Shown here piece after piece: positions 10,801 to 19,898 of a stretch of 33,260 bases of DNA. The position numbers and the translations under genes were made by a program. The stretch spans positions 1 to 33,260 of the forward strand of contig NZ_JASCOZ010000036.1 in NCBI RefSeq assembly GCF_029960115.1, given 5' to 3'. The DNA comes from Stenotrophomonas sp. PS02289 (GTDB lineage Bacteria > Pseudomonadota > Gammaproteobacteria > Xanthomonadales > Xanthomonadaceae). Every line of letters begins with the position of its first letter. Positions within the stretch are counted from its first letter, which is position 1. Under the pieces are notes generated by a model. That model saw only the letters and a list, made by a program, of their open reading frames with translations. It did no database searches and was not told where the DNA came from.

Positions 10801-13397
10801 ATCAGCTCAACGAGGTCGCGGACGTCGCCGAGAACACCAGTCGCTTCTTCCAGGCCAGCGGCAGCGGTGATGGCAATGACGTGGGCAGCTATGTCGACGG
10901 GGCGTACGCCACCGCCGCGGGCGAGGCGTCCAATGCCTTCGGCACCGGTGCATCGGCCTATGGCAGCGGTTCGCTGGCCAGTGGTCGTAATGCGTCCGCA
11001 TCCGGCTACAACGCGTCGGCCACCGCCGATTCGGCGACCGCCGTAGGCGGCGCGCTGTACTACGAAGATGCCAACGGCAATGTGCTGTTGGATCGCGCCA
11101 CCAGCGCCAGCGGCACCGGTGCCACGGCGCTGGGTGCGGGTGCGCAGGCGGACGGTGTGTTCAGCACCGCCAGCGGTGCCAATGCGACCTCGGCCGGCCT
11201 GCAGTCGTCCGCCGTCGGCTACAGCGCCGAAGCGGGCAGCGACTACAGCACCGCCGTGGGTGCCTTCAGTGCCGCCACCGGCGTGCGCACCACCGCACTG
11301 GGCTATGGTGCGGAAGCCAGCGGCGATTACGCGTCGGCGTTGGGCTGGGGCAGCACCGCGTCGGGAGCCTACGGTGTGGCGGTCGGCCACAGCGCGCAGG
11401 CCAGCGGAGCCAACAGCTTCGCCGGCGGTGCCAGTGCGTGGGCCACGGCCGCACAGACCACCGCGGTCGGCCAGCTGGCGTGGGCCACCTCCGCCGGCTC
11501 CACCGCCATCGGCCAGGACAGCTATGCCTACAGCGGCATCAATGCCACCGCCCTGGGCAAGAGCGCCTGGGCGAATGGCACCGGCAGTGTGGCGCTGGGT
11601 GCCGGCTCGCGTGCCACCGAAGCCAACGTGGTCTCGGTAGGCGGCGGCAACGGCACCACCGGTCCGGCCACGCGCCGCATCACCAACGTCGGCACTGCGG
11701 TCAACGCCACCGATGCGGTGAACAAGGCACAGCTGGACAGCGTGGCAGCGACTGCCGACGCAGCCACCCGGTACTTCAAGGCCAGTGGCAGTGGCGTGGC
11801 CACGGCCAGCGGCACCGACGCGCTCGCTTCCGGCTCGGCGTCCACCGCCAGCGGCAACCGCAGTACCGCACTGGGTACGACCAGCACCGCTTCGGCAACC
11901 GGTGCCACTGCGGTCGGCGCGGATGCGTCCGCACGCGGTGACAACAGCACCGTGGTCGGCCGTCTGGCCTCCACCAATGCCACCAACGCGGTCGCGGTCG
12001 GCAACGGGGCGTTCGTCAGCAACGGAGCCAACAGCGTGGCGATCGGCTCGGCCTCCGGTGTGTCCGGTGCCAACTCGGTGGCATTGGGCTCCGGCTCGCG
12101 TGCCACCGAAGCCAACGTGGTCTCGGTGGGTGGCGGCAACGGCACCGATGGTCCGGCCACGCGCCGCATCGTCAACGTGGCGGCAGGCCGCATCGCCGCC
12201 GGCAGCACCGACGCGGTGACCGGTGGCCAGCTCAACACCACCAACCAGCGTGTGACGTCGGTGGAAACCCGCGTGGGCGACATCGACGATCGCATTGGCT
12301 CGGTGGAAACCAGCACCGCCAATGCGCTGAGCTACGACGACAGCAGCCGCGACACGGTCACCCTGGCGGGCCTGCAGGGCAGCACCATCGACAACGTCGC
12401 GGCAGGTTCGGTCGCCAGTGGCAGCCGCCAGGCCATCAACGGTGGTCAGTTGTTCCAGGCACTGTCCGACACCGCCAGCTTCCTCGGCGGCGGGGCCAGC
12501 GTGGGCATGCAGGGCGTGTTCGTGGCTCCCAACTACGTGATCCAGGGCAGCAGCTACAGCAATGTGGGTGATGCGCTTGGGGCACTGGACGCCAAGGTCA
12601 CCGAGATTGACCAGCGCACCGCAGGCAGTGGCAGCAATGCACGTGCCCGTACTGCATCGGTGTCCTCCGCCAGCGTCGCCGCTGCACCGGAAGCCGCCGC
12701 TGCCGCCGCACCGGCCGCCGTTGAGGTCGCGGCCGACGTTGCCGCACCTGCAGTGGTGCAGGGCACGCCGACGGCGGCCAGCGTCGGCACCGCGCAGCCG
12801 GCAGCGGTCGCAGCGGTACCGACCGCGGTGAATGCGGTGGCAATGGGCGAAGGTGCCGTAGCCAGCGGAGCATCGGCCACCGCGATCGGCCAGGGTGCCT
12901 CGGCGACCGCGGCCAACTCGGTCGCGCTGGGCCAGGGCTCGGTCGCCGACCGTGCCAACGCGGTGTCGGTGGGCAGTGCCGGCAACGAACGCCAGGTGAC
13001 CAACGTCGCCGCCGGTTATGCCGCTACCGACGCCGTCAACAAGGGCCAGCTGGACAGTGGCCTGGCGACCGCCAACAGCTACACCGACCAGCGCTTCAGT
13101 GCCATGGCCGACAACTTCGACATATACAAGGGTGAAATCGATCAGCGCCTGCGCAACCAGGATCGCCGTATCGACCGCCAGGGTGCGATGAACGCGGCCA
13201 TGTTGAACATGGCAACCAGCGCGGCTGGCGTGCGCACCCAGAACCGCGTCGGTGTCGGCGTCGGCTTCCAGAGTGGCGAATCGGCACTGTCGCTGGGGTA
13301 TCAGCGCGCCATCAGCGAGCGCGCCACCGTCACCTTCGGCGGTGCGTTCAGCAGTGATGACAGTTCGGTGGGCGTGGGTGCCGGCTTCGGCTGGTAA
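4887..13397 (+). CDS. Giant trimeric autotransporter adhesin (YadA/Hia-like, type V secretion)
   Basis: A surface fibre expected to form a trimer and bind host, plant or bacterial surfaces. Start ATG at 4887 is chosen over the upstream in-frame codon because AGGAG (4874-4878) sits eight bases before it and the protein then begins with a typical ESPR (MNRIYRKVWNKALGQMVVAS). The long signal peptide ends about A66-Q67 (ARA-QS). The 2836-aa passenger is built of 14-residue-type YadA head repeats (GxxATAxG), many carrying Trp (SWA, AWA). They are interrupted by ten neck motifs of the form R-Q/R-I/V-T/V-N-V near residues 139, 373, 692, 1014, 1338, 1646, 1954, 2263, 2426 and 2702. Short coiled-coil stalks (for example near residues 2450-2480 and 2740-2770) and an Ala/Pro/Val-rich segment (~2590-2650) precede the C-terminal beta-barrel anchor ending in GAGFGW. 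Residues ~1369-1676 and 1677-1984 are a near-identical duplication. It is monocistronic, with its own leader and terminators. Confidence 0.93.
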   Translation: MNRIYRKVWNKALGQMVVASELASSQSPGVVIDQRRSDGTRSSALLSAAIALTLGVGLSGTPEARAQSVEIGGNANCVVLNSNVIDSCLVDGNATASGANAVSIGSNSTASAANSVALGAGSKATRANTVSVGDAGKERQVTNVAAGTAATDAVNKSQLDKVAATAETATRYFKADGENNNSDAASIDGEGALAAGASATADGNGAVALGNRSQALQNATTAVGTDAIAAGLGGSAFGQNSLALGDASTAVGQSAAAIGLGDVALGASSFAASENGAATAIGGLAEASADGATAVGGGSLAIGAGSTSLGRGAGSGGEASIAVGAFSTAVADFSAALGSNSAAVAVGSVALGAGSYADRVDTVSVGNNNGLQRQITHVADGTEANDAVNKSQLDAVGAVAENTAKYFQATGSADSDAGAYADGDNATAIGEASNALGNGTTALGSGATAVAQNATAVGNNALASGQNSAAFGHNAQAAGPGSVAVGGAAVDENGDPLITNGGVPVDTGATSAGVGGTAVGASAEASGFAASSYGVGAYAAGAQASAFGAVANATGDYSTAVGTQTAATGTSSTAVGGPVDLIPGLGFFVQTQATGEAATAVGAGAIASGDYAVANGTLSEASGVEATALGYFAYAPGDGASALGAESWASGDLSTAVGFYSTARGANSVALGANSTAVRDNTVSVGDVGNERQITNVAAGTEATDAVNKAQLDAVADTADTTALRFKANASADSDVGAFADGDGALAAGEASNALGAGATAVGLGATAAGDNTVAVGSNVAAAGSGSVAIGGQGQAFDEYNQPIVDGDGNAVLIGTTAAADAVAVGAGAQATGALSNAFGSGAQATGDNSLAQGYKARATGEYSIAQGDNAWASGIESTATGAYAWATAESATAFGASAWATENNATAVGYAAWADGAGATSIGYNSWARGTSSTALGRGAFAYGNNSVALGYQALGNSINSIAIGTNVVAGGESAIGIGAGSSASASNAVALGAGATADRAYTVSVGNDDQQRQITQVAAGTEGTDAVNVDQLTAATDKFQASGEGVAVAGGEDSVAAGSNAATDGDYATAVGSSSFASGTGASAVGSGAFALDAGATAVGLNALASAANASAVGANAQATGEYATANGAESEASGEQSTAVGAASVASGAGSLAGGALSLASGEEAVALGYYTEASGRGATAVGSESVASGTLSASYGFNAQAAGNYSTAIGGYAIASAFNATALGNFAEASGSNSVALGGDAVASGAYSTATGQNALASGTNSVAVGGALFGLLPTEASGNYSTAVGGGAWSPGLNSTALGNAATSEGVNSVALGADSIADRDDSVSVGSVGSERQITNVAAGTEGTDAVNLDQLNEVADAAAATSKYFQASGSDASDAGAYVDGDNALAAGEAANAIGDGTTALGSGANALASNATAVGTDALATGTNAAALGTNAQATGEDSVAVGSGAVASEVGASATGAAAAASGAYSTANGSESVASGQQAIASGFRSTASEAGSSAFGSYSEATGELSTALGYGSVASNVYSTAVGAAATATGASAVAVGEFSEATGDESVAIGGSTFFGFIPARASGTGASAFGAGAWATDDYTTALGWNSWADAVGATAVGESATANGLNSVALGAGSRADRDNSVSVGTATSQRQITNVAAGTEGTDAVNVDQLNAVAEVAENTSKYFQASGSDASDAGAYVDGDNALAAGEAANAIGDGSTALGSGANALANNATAVGTDALATGVNAAALGTNAQATGEDSVAVGSGAVASEIGATATGAGAAASGAYSTANGSESVASGQQAIASGFRSTASEAGASAFGSYSEATGELSTALGYGAVASNVYSTAVGAAATATGASAVAVGEFSEATGDESVAIGGSTFFGFIPARASGTGASAFGAGAWATDDYTTALGWNSWADAVGATAVGESATANGLNSVALGAGSRADRDNSVSVGTATSQRQITNVAAGTEGTDAVNLDQLNEVADVAENTSRFFQASGSGDGNDVGSYVDGAYATAAGEASNAFGTGASAYGSGSLASGRNASASGYNASATADSATAVGGALYYEDANGNVLLDRATSASGTGATALGAGAQADGVFSTASGANATSAGLQSSAVGYSAEAGSDYSTAVGAFSAATGVRTTALGYGAEASGDYASALGWGSTASGAYGVAVGHSAQASGANSFAGGASAWATAAQTTAVGQLAWATSAGSTAIGQDSYAYSGINATALGKSAWANGTGSVALGAGSRATEANVVSVGGGNGTTGPATRRITNVGTAVNATDAVNKAQLDSVAATADAATRYFKASGSGVATASGTDALASGSASTASGNRSTALGTTSTASATGATAVGADASARGDNSTVVGRLASTNATNAVAVGNGAFVSNGANSVAIGSASGVSGANSVALGSGSRATEANVVSVGGGNGTDGPATRRIVNVAAGRIAAGSTDAVTGGQLNTTNQRVTSVETRVGDIDDRIGSVETSTANALSYDDSSRDTVTLAGLQGSTIDNVAAGSVASGSRQAINGGQLFQALSDTASFLGGGASVGMQGVFVAPNYVIQGSSYSNVGDALGALDAKVTEIDQRTAGSGSNARARTASVSSASVAAAPEAAAAAAPAAVEVAADVAAPAVVQGTPTAASVGTAQPAAVAAVPTAVNAVAMGEGAVASGASATAIGQGASATAANSVALGQGSVADRANAVSVGSAGNERQVTNVAAGYAATDAVNKGQLDSGLATANSYTDQRFSAMADNFDIYKGEIDQRLRNQDRRIDRQGAMNAAMLNMATSAAGVRTQNRVGVGVGFQSGESALSLGYQRAISERATVTFGGAFSSDDSSVGVGAGFGW
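8991..10838 (+). repeat. Two 924-bp tandem repeats inside the adhesin gene
   Basis: Unit 1 (8991-9914) and unit 2 (9915-10838) each encode 308 residues starting SKYFQASGSDASDAGAY and ending at the next neck (VAENT). By eye they differ at about 11 of 308 amino acids, plus scattered synonymous sites. The period is exactly 924 bases, as also shown by the neck motif starts at 8898, 9822 and 10746. Such repeats allow length change by recombination. Confidence 0.9.
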
Positions 13398-13412
13398 GCC
13401 CACGGCAAGACC

Positions 13413-13438
13413 GCGCCGGGGCGGTAATGCCCCGGCGC
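13413..13438 (+). terminator. GC-rich hairpin after the adhesin gene
   Basis: A perfect 10-bp stem (GCGCCGGGGC / GCCCCGGCGC) with a six-base loop lies 16 bases after the adhesin stop. No T run follows, so termination here would be weak or Rho-assisted, or the hairpin may protect the mRNA 3' end. Confidence 0.45.
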
Positions 13439-13472
13439 ACGCAATGCAGGGCCTGAGGGGGCGGGTCACCGG

Positions 13473-13500
13473 AACCCTGGCCAGGGCCGGCCGGGGTTTT
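13473..13500 (+). terminator. Second hairpin with T tail after the adhesin gene
   Basis: AACCCTGGCC pairs with GGCCGGGGTT (one G-U pair) around a six-base loop, and the arm runs into TTTT. This is a better intrinsic terminator than the hairpin at 13413-13438 and separates the adhesin from the protease gene. Confidence 0.55.
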
Positions 13501-13559
13501 CGCAGGGAGTGTTTGGCCTGAACCGTCGTTTGATCCATGACCTTGAAGAGGATTTCAAC

Positions 13560-15410
<1,851 letters not shown>

Positions 15411-15427
15411 CACACCCTGGGGTGTGC

Positions 15428-15463
15428 AGCGGGAGTCCGTCCTGTGACGGGCTCCCGCTTTCT
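15428..15463 (+). terminator. Rho-independent terminator after the protease gene
   Basis: A 14-bp stem (AGCGGGAGTCCGTC with GACGGGCTCCCGCT, one G-U pair) around a CTGT loop runs into TTTCT. It is 17 bases after the protease stop and insulates that gene from the T2SS operon. Confidence 0.88.
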
Positions 15464-15529
15464 GTCTGCGTCACCGTCATCCGTACCGCGGCGAACTGCT
15501 AAAGTCTCCGGGTCGCCAGGAGAGCTTTC

Positions 15530-17263
15530 GTGAACGCGGTAGCCCACGATCTTGAAGCTGCACCCCACGAGGACGCCGAGTCCCGCATCGTCGCGTTGCT
15601 GCTGCGCAACGGGCGCCTGAAGGACGCGGACCTGGCGCGCGCGCGTCCGCTGCAGCGTGAATCGGGCAGCGAACTGCTGCCGTTGCTGGTGCGGCTGGGA
15701 CTGGTGTCCGAGCGTGACCACGCCCAGGCCTGCGCCGAGGTGTTGTCGCTGCCGCTGCTCGAGGCCAAAAGCGTCGCCGAGTCCGCACCCGAATCCCTGC
15801 TTGACGCGCTGCCGTTGTCGCTGCGCTTTCTCAAGCAGTTCCACATCTGTCCGCTCACCCTGCACGACGGCGTGCTCGATCTGTGGCTGAGCGACCCGCA
15901 GGAACCCTATGCCGCCGAGGCCGTGCGCCTGGCCATGGGCGTGCCGGTGCGCCTGCATGTCGGGCTGCGCTCGGAGATCGACGACGTCATTGAACGCTGG
16001 TTCGGCCAGGGTCGCAGCGCGATGGGCGCGATCATCGAAACCGCCGATGGCGAAGGCAGCGCGGTGGACGACATCGAACACCTGCGCGATCTGGCCTCGG
16101 AAGCGCCGGTGATCCGACTGGTCAATCTGGTCATCCAGCGTGCGGTGGAGCTGCGCGCGTCCGACATCCACATCGAACCGTTCGAAAACCGCTTGAAAGT
16201 GCGGTATCGCGTCGACGGCGTGCTGATCGAGGGTGAAAGCCCGCCGGTCAACCTGACTGCTGCGGTGATCAGCCGCATCAAGATCATGGCCCGGCTGAAC
16301 ATCGCCGAGCGGCGCCTGCCGCAGGACGGACGCATCATGCTGCGCGTGCAGGGCAAGGAGCTCGACCTGCGTGTGAGCACGGTGCCGACCGCGCACGGTG
16401 AAAGCGTGGTCATGCGTCTGCTTGACCGCGACACGGTGGTTTTCGACTTCCACCGCCTCGGCTTCACCGATGCGTTCCTGCCGCAGTTCCGCAAGGTGCT
16501 GGACCAGCCGCACGGCATCCTGCTGGTCACCGGTCCCACCGGCTCGGGCAAGACCACCACGCTGTATACCGCGTTGAGCCAGCTCAATACCCCCGACGTG
16601 AAGATCATCACCGTCGAGGACCCGGTCGAATACCAGATCGAAGGCATCAACCAGATCCAGGCCAAGCCGCAGATCGGGCTGGATTTCGCCAATGCCCTGC
16701 GCAGCATCGTGCGCCAGGATCCGGACATCATCATGATCGGCGAAATGCGCGACCTGGAAACCGCGCGCATCGCGATCCAGTCGGCGCTGACCGGCCACCT
16801 GGTGCTGTCCACGCTGCACACCAACAACGCAGCGGGCGGCATCACCCGCCTGCTCGACATGGGGGTGGAAGACTATCTGCTCACCTCCACCATCAACGGC
16901 ATCCTGGCCCAGCGTCTGGTGCGCCGGCTGGAGCCGCAGCACGCACAGCGGTATCCCGCCTCGCCGGAGGAAATCGAAAAGTTCGGCCTGCGCCGCCTGC
17001 AGCCGCAGGGCGACATCTTCCTGTATCGCGCGCAGCCGTCCGCGCTGGCCCCGACCGGTTACCTGGGCCGCACCACCATCATGGAATTCCTGGTGATGAA
17101 CGACGAGCTGCGGCGTGCGGTGATGCGCCGCGCGGGTATGGGCGAGATCGAACAACTCGCCCGTGAGGCCGGCATGCGCACCATGTACGAGGATGGGCTG
17201 GCCAAGGCCTTGGCCGGCCAGACCACCATCGAGGAAGTGCTGCGCGTGACCGAGGAAAGCTGA
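15530..17263 (+). CDS. gspE: Type II secretion ATPase GspE (XpsE)
   Basis: A cytoplasmic hexameric ATPase that powers pseudopilus assembly; it docks on GspL and GspF. GTG at 15530 follows AGGAG (15518-15522) with seven bases between. The 577-aa protein has an N-terminal XpsE-N region (~1-150) that binds GspL, then the RecA-like domain. That domain shows Walker A GPTGSGKTTT at ~335-344, an Asp-box region ITVEDPVEYQIEGINQIQ, a Walker B-like IIMIGEMRDLETARIA around 400-415 and a His box HLVLSTLHTNNA. The C-terminal domain has no cysteines, so the CxxC...CxxC zinc element found in many GspE/PulE proteins is absent (residues ~455-515). First gene of an operon of eleven; the next start is three bases after its stop. 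Confidence 0.96.
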   Translation: MNAVAHDLEAAPHEDAESRIVALLLRNGRLKDADLARARPLQRESGSELLPLLVRLGLVSERDHAQACAEVLSLPLLEAKSVAESAPESLLDALPLSLRFLKQFHICPLTLHDGVLDLWLSDPQEPYAAEAVRLAMGVPVRLHVGLRSEIDDVIERWFGQGRSAMGAIIETADGEGSAVDDIEHLRDLASEAPVIRLVNLVIQRAVELRASDIHIEPFENRLKVRYRVDGVLIEGESPPVNLTAAVISRIKIMARLNIAERRLPQDGRIMLRVQGKELDLRVSTVPTAHGESVVMRLLDRDTVVFDFHRLGFTDAFLPQFRKVLDQPHGILLVTGPTGSGKTTTLYTALSQLNTPDVKIITVEDPVEYQIEGINQIQAKPQIGLDFANALRSIVRQDPDIIMIGEMRDLETARIAIQSALTGHLVLSTLHTNNAAGGITRLLDMGVEDYLLTSTINGILAQRLVRRLEPQHAQRYPASPEEIEKFGLRRLQPQGDIFLYRAQPSALAPTGYLGRTTIMEFLVMNDELRRAVMRRAGMGEIEQLAREAGMRTMYEDGLAKALAGQTTIEEVLRVTEES

Positions 17264-17265
17264 GC

Positions 17266-18486
17266 ATGCCGCAGTACCGCTACAAGGCGCTGAACGCTCA
17301 CGGCGAAGTCTTCGATGGCCAGATGGAAGCGGCCAGCGAAGCCGAGGTGGCCGCGCGCCTGCAGGACCAGGGCCACCTGCCGATGGAAACGCGGGTGGCG
17401 GCCGATGGCAGCACCGGCGCGGTGTCCTGGGCCACGCTGCTGCGTCGCAAGCCGTTTGATGGTGCCGCGCTCGTGCAGTTCACCCAGCAGCTGGCCACGT
17501 TGCTCGGGGCCGGCCAGCCGCTGGACCGCGCGCTGGGCATCCTGCTGGAACTGCCGGAAGACGAGCGCAGCCGCCGTGTGATCACCGACATCCGCGACAT
17601 CGTGCGCGGCGGTGCCGCACTTTCCACCGCGCTGGAGCGCCAGCACGGTTTGTTCTCGCGCCTGTACATCAACATGGTCCGCGCGGGTGAAGCGGGTGGC
17701 AGTCTGCACGAAACATTGCAGCGGCTGGCGGACTATCTCGAGCGCAGCCGTGAACTGAAGGGGCGGGTGATCAACGCGCTGATCTACCCGGCGATCCTGC
17801 TGGCGGTGGTCGGCGGCGCGCTGATGTTCCTGCTGGGCTATGTGGTGCCGCAGTTTGCGGTGATGTACGAAAGCCTGGATGTGGCGCTGCCGTGGTTCAC
17901 CCAGTGGGTGCTCAACGTGGGGTTGCTGGTACGCGACTACTGGCTGGTGCTGGTGGTGGTGCCCTGCGTCGTGCTGCTGCTGATGGAGCGCAAGCTGCGC
18001 CAGCCGGCCTTCCGCCTGGCCGCGGACGGCTGGCTGCTCGAGCGCAAGGGCGTGGGTGGGCTGGTCGCCAAGCTGGAAACCGCACGGTTGGCGCGCACGC
18101 TGGGCACGCTGCTCCGCAACGGCGTGCCGTTGCTGGCCGGGCTGGGCATCGCCCGCAACGTGCTGGGCAACCGTGCGCTGGCGGCGGATGTCGACACCGC
18201 CAGCGACGAAGTGAAAAACGGCAACGGTCTGTCGGCCGCGCTGTCGCGTGGCAAGCGCTTTCCCCGTCTGGCCCTGCAGATGATCCAGGTCGGCGAGGAA
18301 TCGGGCGCGCTGGATACCCTGCTGCTCAAGACTGCCGATACCTTCGAACAGGAAAGCGCGCGCGAGATTGACCGCCTGTTGTCGGCCCTGGTGCCGGTGA
18401 TCACCCTGGTGCTGGCCTCGGTGGTCGGCCTGGTGATCGTCGCCGTGCTGGTGCCGTTGTACGACCTCACCAATGCCATCGGCTGA
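17266..18486 (+). CDS. gspF: Type II secretion inner-membrane platform protein GspF (XpsF)
   Basis: A polytopic inner-membrane protein at the base of the pseudopilus that works with the GspE ATPase. The 406 aa show two GspF cytoplasmic domains (starting FTQQLATLLGAGQPLDRAL at ~75 and LARTLGTLLRNGVPLLAGLG at ~275). Hydrophobic segments lie at ~170-195 (AILLAVVGGALMFLLGYVV), ~225-242 and ~375-400. ATG at 17266 lies two bases after the gspE stop, implying translational coupling. Length and domain order are normal for the family. Confidence 0.96.
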   Translation: MPQYRYKALNAHGEVFDGQMEAASEAEVAARLQDQGHLPMETRVAADGSTGAVSWATLLRRKPFDGAALVQFTQQLATLLGAGQPLDRALGILLELPEDERSRRVITDIRDIVRGGAALSTALERQHGLFSRLYINMVRAGEAGGSLHETLQRLADYLERSRELKGRVINALIYPAILLAVVGGALMFLLGYVVPQFAVMYESLDVALPWFTQWVLNVGLLVRDYWLVLVVVPCVVLLLMERKLRQPAFRLAADGWLLERKGVGGLVAKLETARLARTLGTLLRNGVPLLAGLGIARNVLGNRALAADVDTASDEVKNGNGLSAALSRGKRFPRLALQMIQVGEESGALDTLLLKTADTFEQESAREIDRLLSALVPVITLVLASVVGLVIVAVLVPLYDLTNAIG

Positions 18487-18528
18487 CGCCGCTGGCACCT
18501 TTTTTACGACCCGCTGCAAGGAGCTTCC

Positions 18529-18963
18529 ATGATCCAACGTCGCAAACCGGTCCGCTTTGTGTCTCGACGCCATCAGGCCGGTATGAGCCTGCTGGAGATC
18601 ATCATCGTCATCGTGCTGATCGGTGCGGTGCTGACCCTGGTCGGCAGCCGGGTGCTGGGTGGCGCTGACCGTGGCAAGGCCAACATCGCCAAGTCGCAGG
18701 TGCAGACCATTGCCGGAAAAATCGAAAACTATCAGCTCGACACCGGCAAGCTGCCGACCAAGCTGGAAGATCTGGTGACCCAGCCCGGTGGCAGCAGCAA
18801 CTGGCTGGGGCCGTATGCCAAGGAAGCCGAACTGAGCGATCCCTGGGGTCATGCCCTGGAATATCGCGCGCCCGGCGAAGGCCAGCCGTTTGACCTGATC
18901 AGCCTGGGCAAAGACGGCAAAGTAGGCGGCAGCAGCTACGACGCGGACATCCGCTACGAGTAA
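18529..18963 (+). CDS. gspG: Major pseudopilin GspG (XpsG)
   Basis: The main subunit of the periplasmic pseudopilus. The 144-aa prepilin has a basic leader ending RRHQAG, then the cleavage site G-MSLLEIIIVIVLIGAVL with Glu at +5. The C-terminal LGKDGKVGG...DADI loop matches the calcium-binding loop of GspG. AAGGAG lies six bases before ATG 18529. The 42-base gap after gspF is the widest in the operon and would allow stronger independent ribosome loading, as expected for the most abundant subunit. Confidence 0.96.
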   Translation: MIQRRKPVRFVSRRHQAGMSLLEIIIVIVLIGAVLTLVGSRVLGGADRGKANIAKSQVQTIAGKIENYQLDTGKLPTKLEDLVTQPGGSSNWLGPYAKEAELSDPWGHALEYRAPGEGQPFDLISLGKDGKVGGSSYDADIRYE

Positions 18964-18969
18964 GCGCGC

Positions 18970-19479
18970 TTGGTCGTGACCGCCCAGCCGCCGTGCACCG
19001 GCCGCCGCCCGTTGAGGCCGGTGCGGCCGCGCATGCATGGCGTTTCCCTGCTGGAAATGCTGCTGGTGGTGGCACTGATCGCCATCATCGGGCTGATCAC
19101 GGCCACCGCCATGAATGGCGGCATCGACGGCATGCGGTTGCGCAACGCGGGCAAGGAAGTGGCGAGCCAACTGCGCTACACCCGTACCCAGGCGATTGCA
19201 AAAGGTGAGATGCAGCGCTTTCTGATCGACCCGCAGACCCGGCGCTGGGAAGCGGCCAATGGACGTCATGGGCAACTGCCCGAGGCGCTGGAGGTGCATT
19301 TCCGCGGGGCCGCGCAGGTGGGCGCGGGTACTGGCCAGGGCGGCATCGCCTTCCATCCGGACGGTGGCTCCAGCGGCGGCACGATTGAGCTGAGCGTGCG
19401 CGGCGCGCTCTGGCGCGTCGACGTCGCCTGGATCACCGGCGAGGTCCGCTCCGGTCCGGTGCGGGACAACGCACCATGA
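18970..19479 (+). CDS. gspH: Minor pseudopilin GspH (XpsH)
   Basis: A minor pseudopilin of the T2SS tip. The prepilin motif is MHG-VSLLEMLLVVALIAIIGL with Glu at +5. The start is uncertain: TTG at 18970 gives 169 aa with a 24-residue leader, GTG at 18976 gives 167 aa, and ATG at 19033 would leave only a three-residue leader. None has a strong ribosome site, so translation is probably coupled to gspG, whose stop is only six bases upstream. The C-terminal GspH domain (IAFHPDGGSSGGTIEL) is clear. The last codons overlap the gspI start (ATGA at 19476-19479). Confidence 0.88.
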   Translation: MVVTAQPPCTGRRPLRPVRPRMHGVSLLEMLLVVALIAIIGLITATAMNGGIDGMRLRNAGKEVASQLRYTRTQAIAKGEMQRFLIDPQTRRWEAANGRHGQLPEALEVHFRGAAQVGAGTGQGGIAFHPDGGSSGGTIELSVRGALWRVDVAWITGEVRSGPVRDNAP

Positions 19480-19898
19480 AGAACCAACGCGGCTACTCCC
19501 TGCTCGAGGTCATCGTCGCCTTCGCCTTGCTGGCGCTGGCGCTGACGCTGCTGCTGGGCAGCCTCTCCGGCGGTTCCCGCCAGGTCCACAACGCCGACCT
19601 GCGGAGCCGTGCGGTGCTGCACGCGCAATCGCTGCTGGCCGTGGCCGGTGTCGAGACACCGCTGCAGGAAGGTCGGCAGCAGGGTCAGTGGGAGGACGGG
19701 CGCTATCGCTGGGAACTGCAGGTCAGTCCATTCGTGGAGCCGCGCGGCGGCGCTCTCCAGGCATCGACCACGGTCGCCGCCACCGGCCCCCAACTGGCCG
19801 AACTCAGCCTGCAGGTGCGCTGGGGCGACGGCGATGCCGAGCAACTGCAGTGGCGCACCTTGCGCCTGCTGCCGCCGTCCACCGGAGCGGCGCGATGA
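19476..19898 (+). CDS. gspI: Minor pseudopilin GspI (XpsI)
   Basis: A minor pseudopilin that nucleates the tip complex with GspJ and GspK. At 140 aa it has a short leader MKNQRG, then the cleavage motif G-YSLLEVIVAFALLALALTL with Glu at +5. It overlaps gspH and gspJ by four bases each (ATGA at both ends), a coupled arrangement. Confidence 0.92.
   Translation: MKNQRGYSLLEVIVAFALLALALTLLLGSLSGGSRQVHNADLRSRAVLHAQSLLAVAGVETPLQEGRQQGQWEDGRYRWELQVSPFVEPRGGALQASTTVAATGPQLAELSLQVRWGDGDAEQLQWRTLRLLPPSTGAAR

Noticed and set aside
15471..15505. A promoter for the T2SS operon with TAAAGT as -10
   Set aside because: The -10 is fair (4 of 6) but no acceptable -35 lies at the right distance, so it is not listed as a feature.
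17059..19356. A 765-codon frame antisense to gspE-gspH
   Set aside because: It is His/Gln-rich with no domain and runs across four well-supported sense genes.
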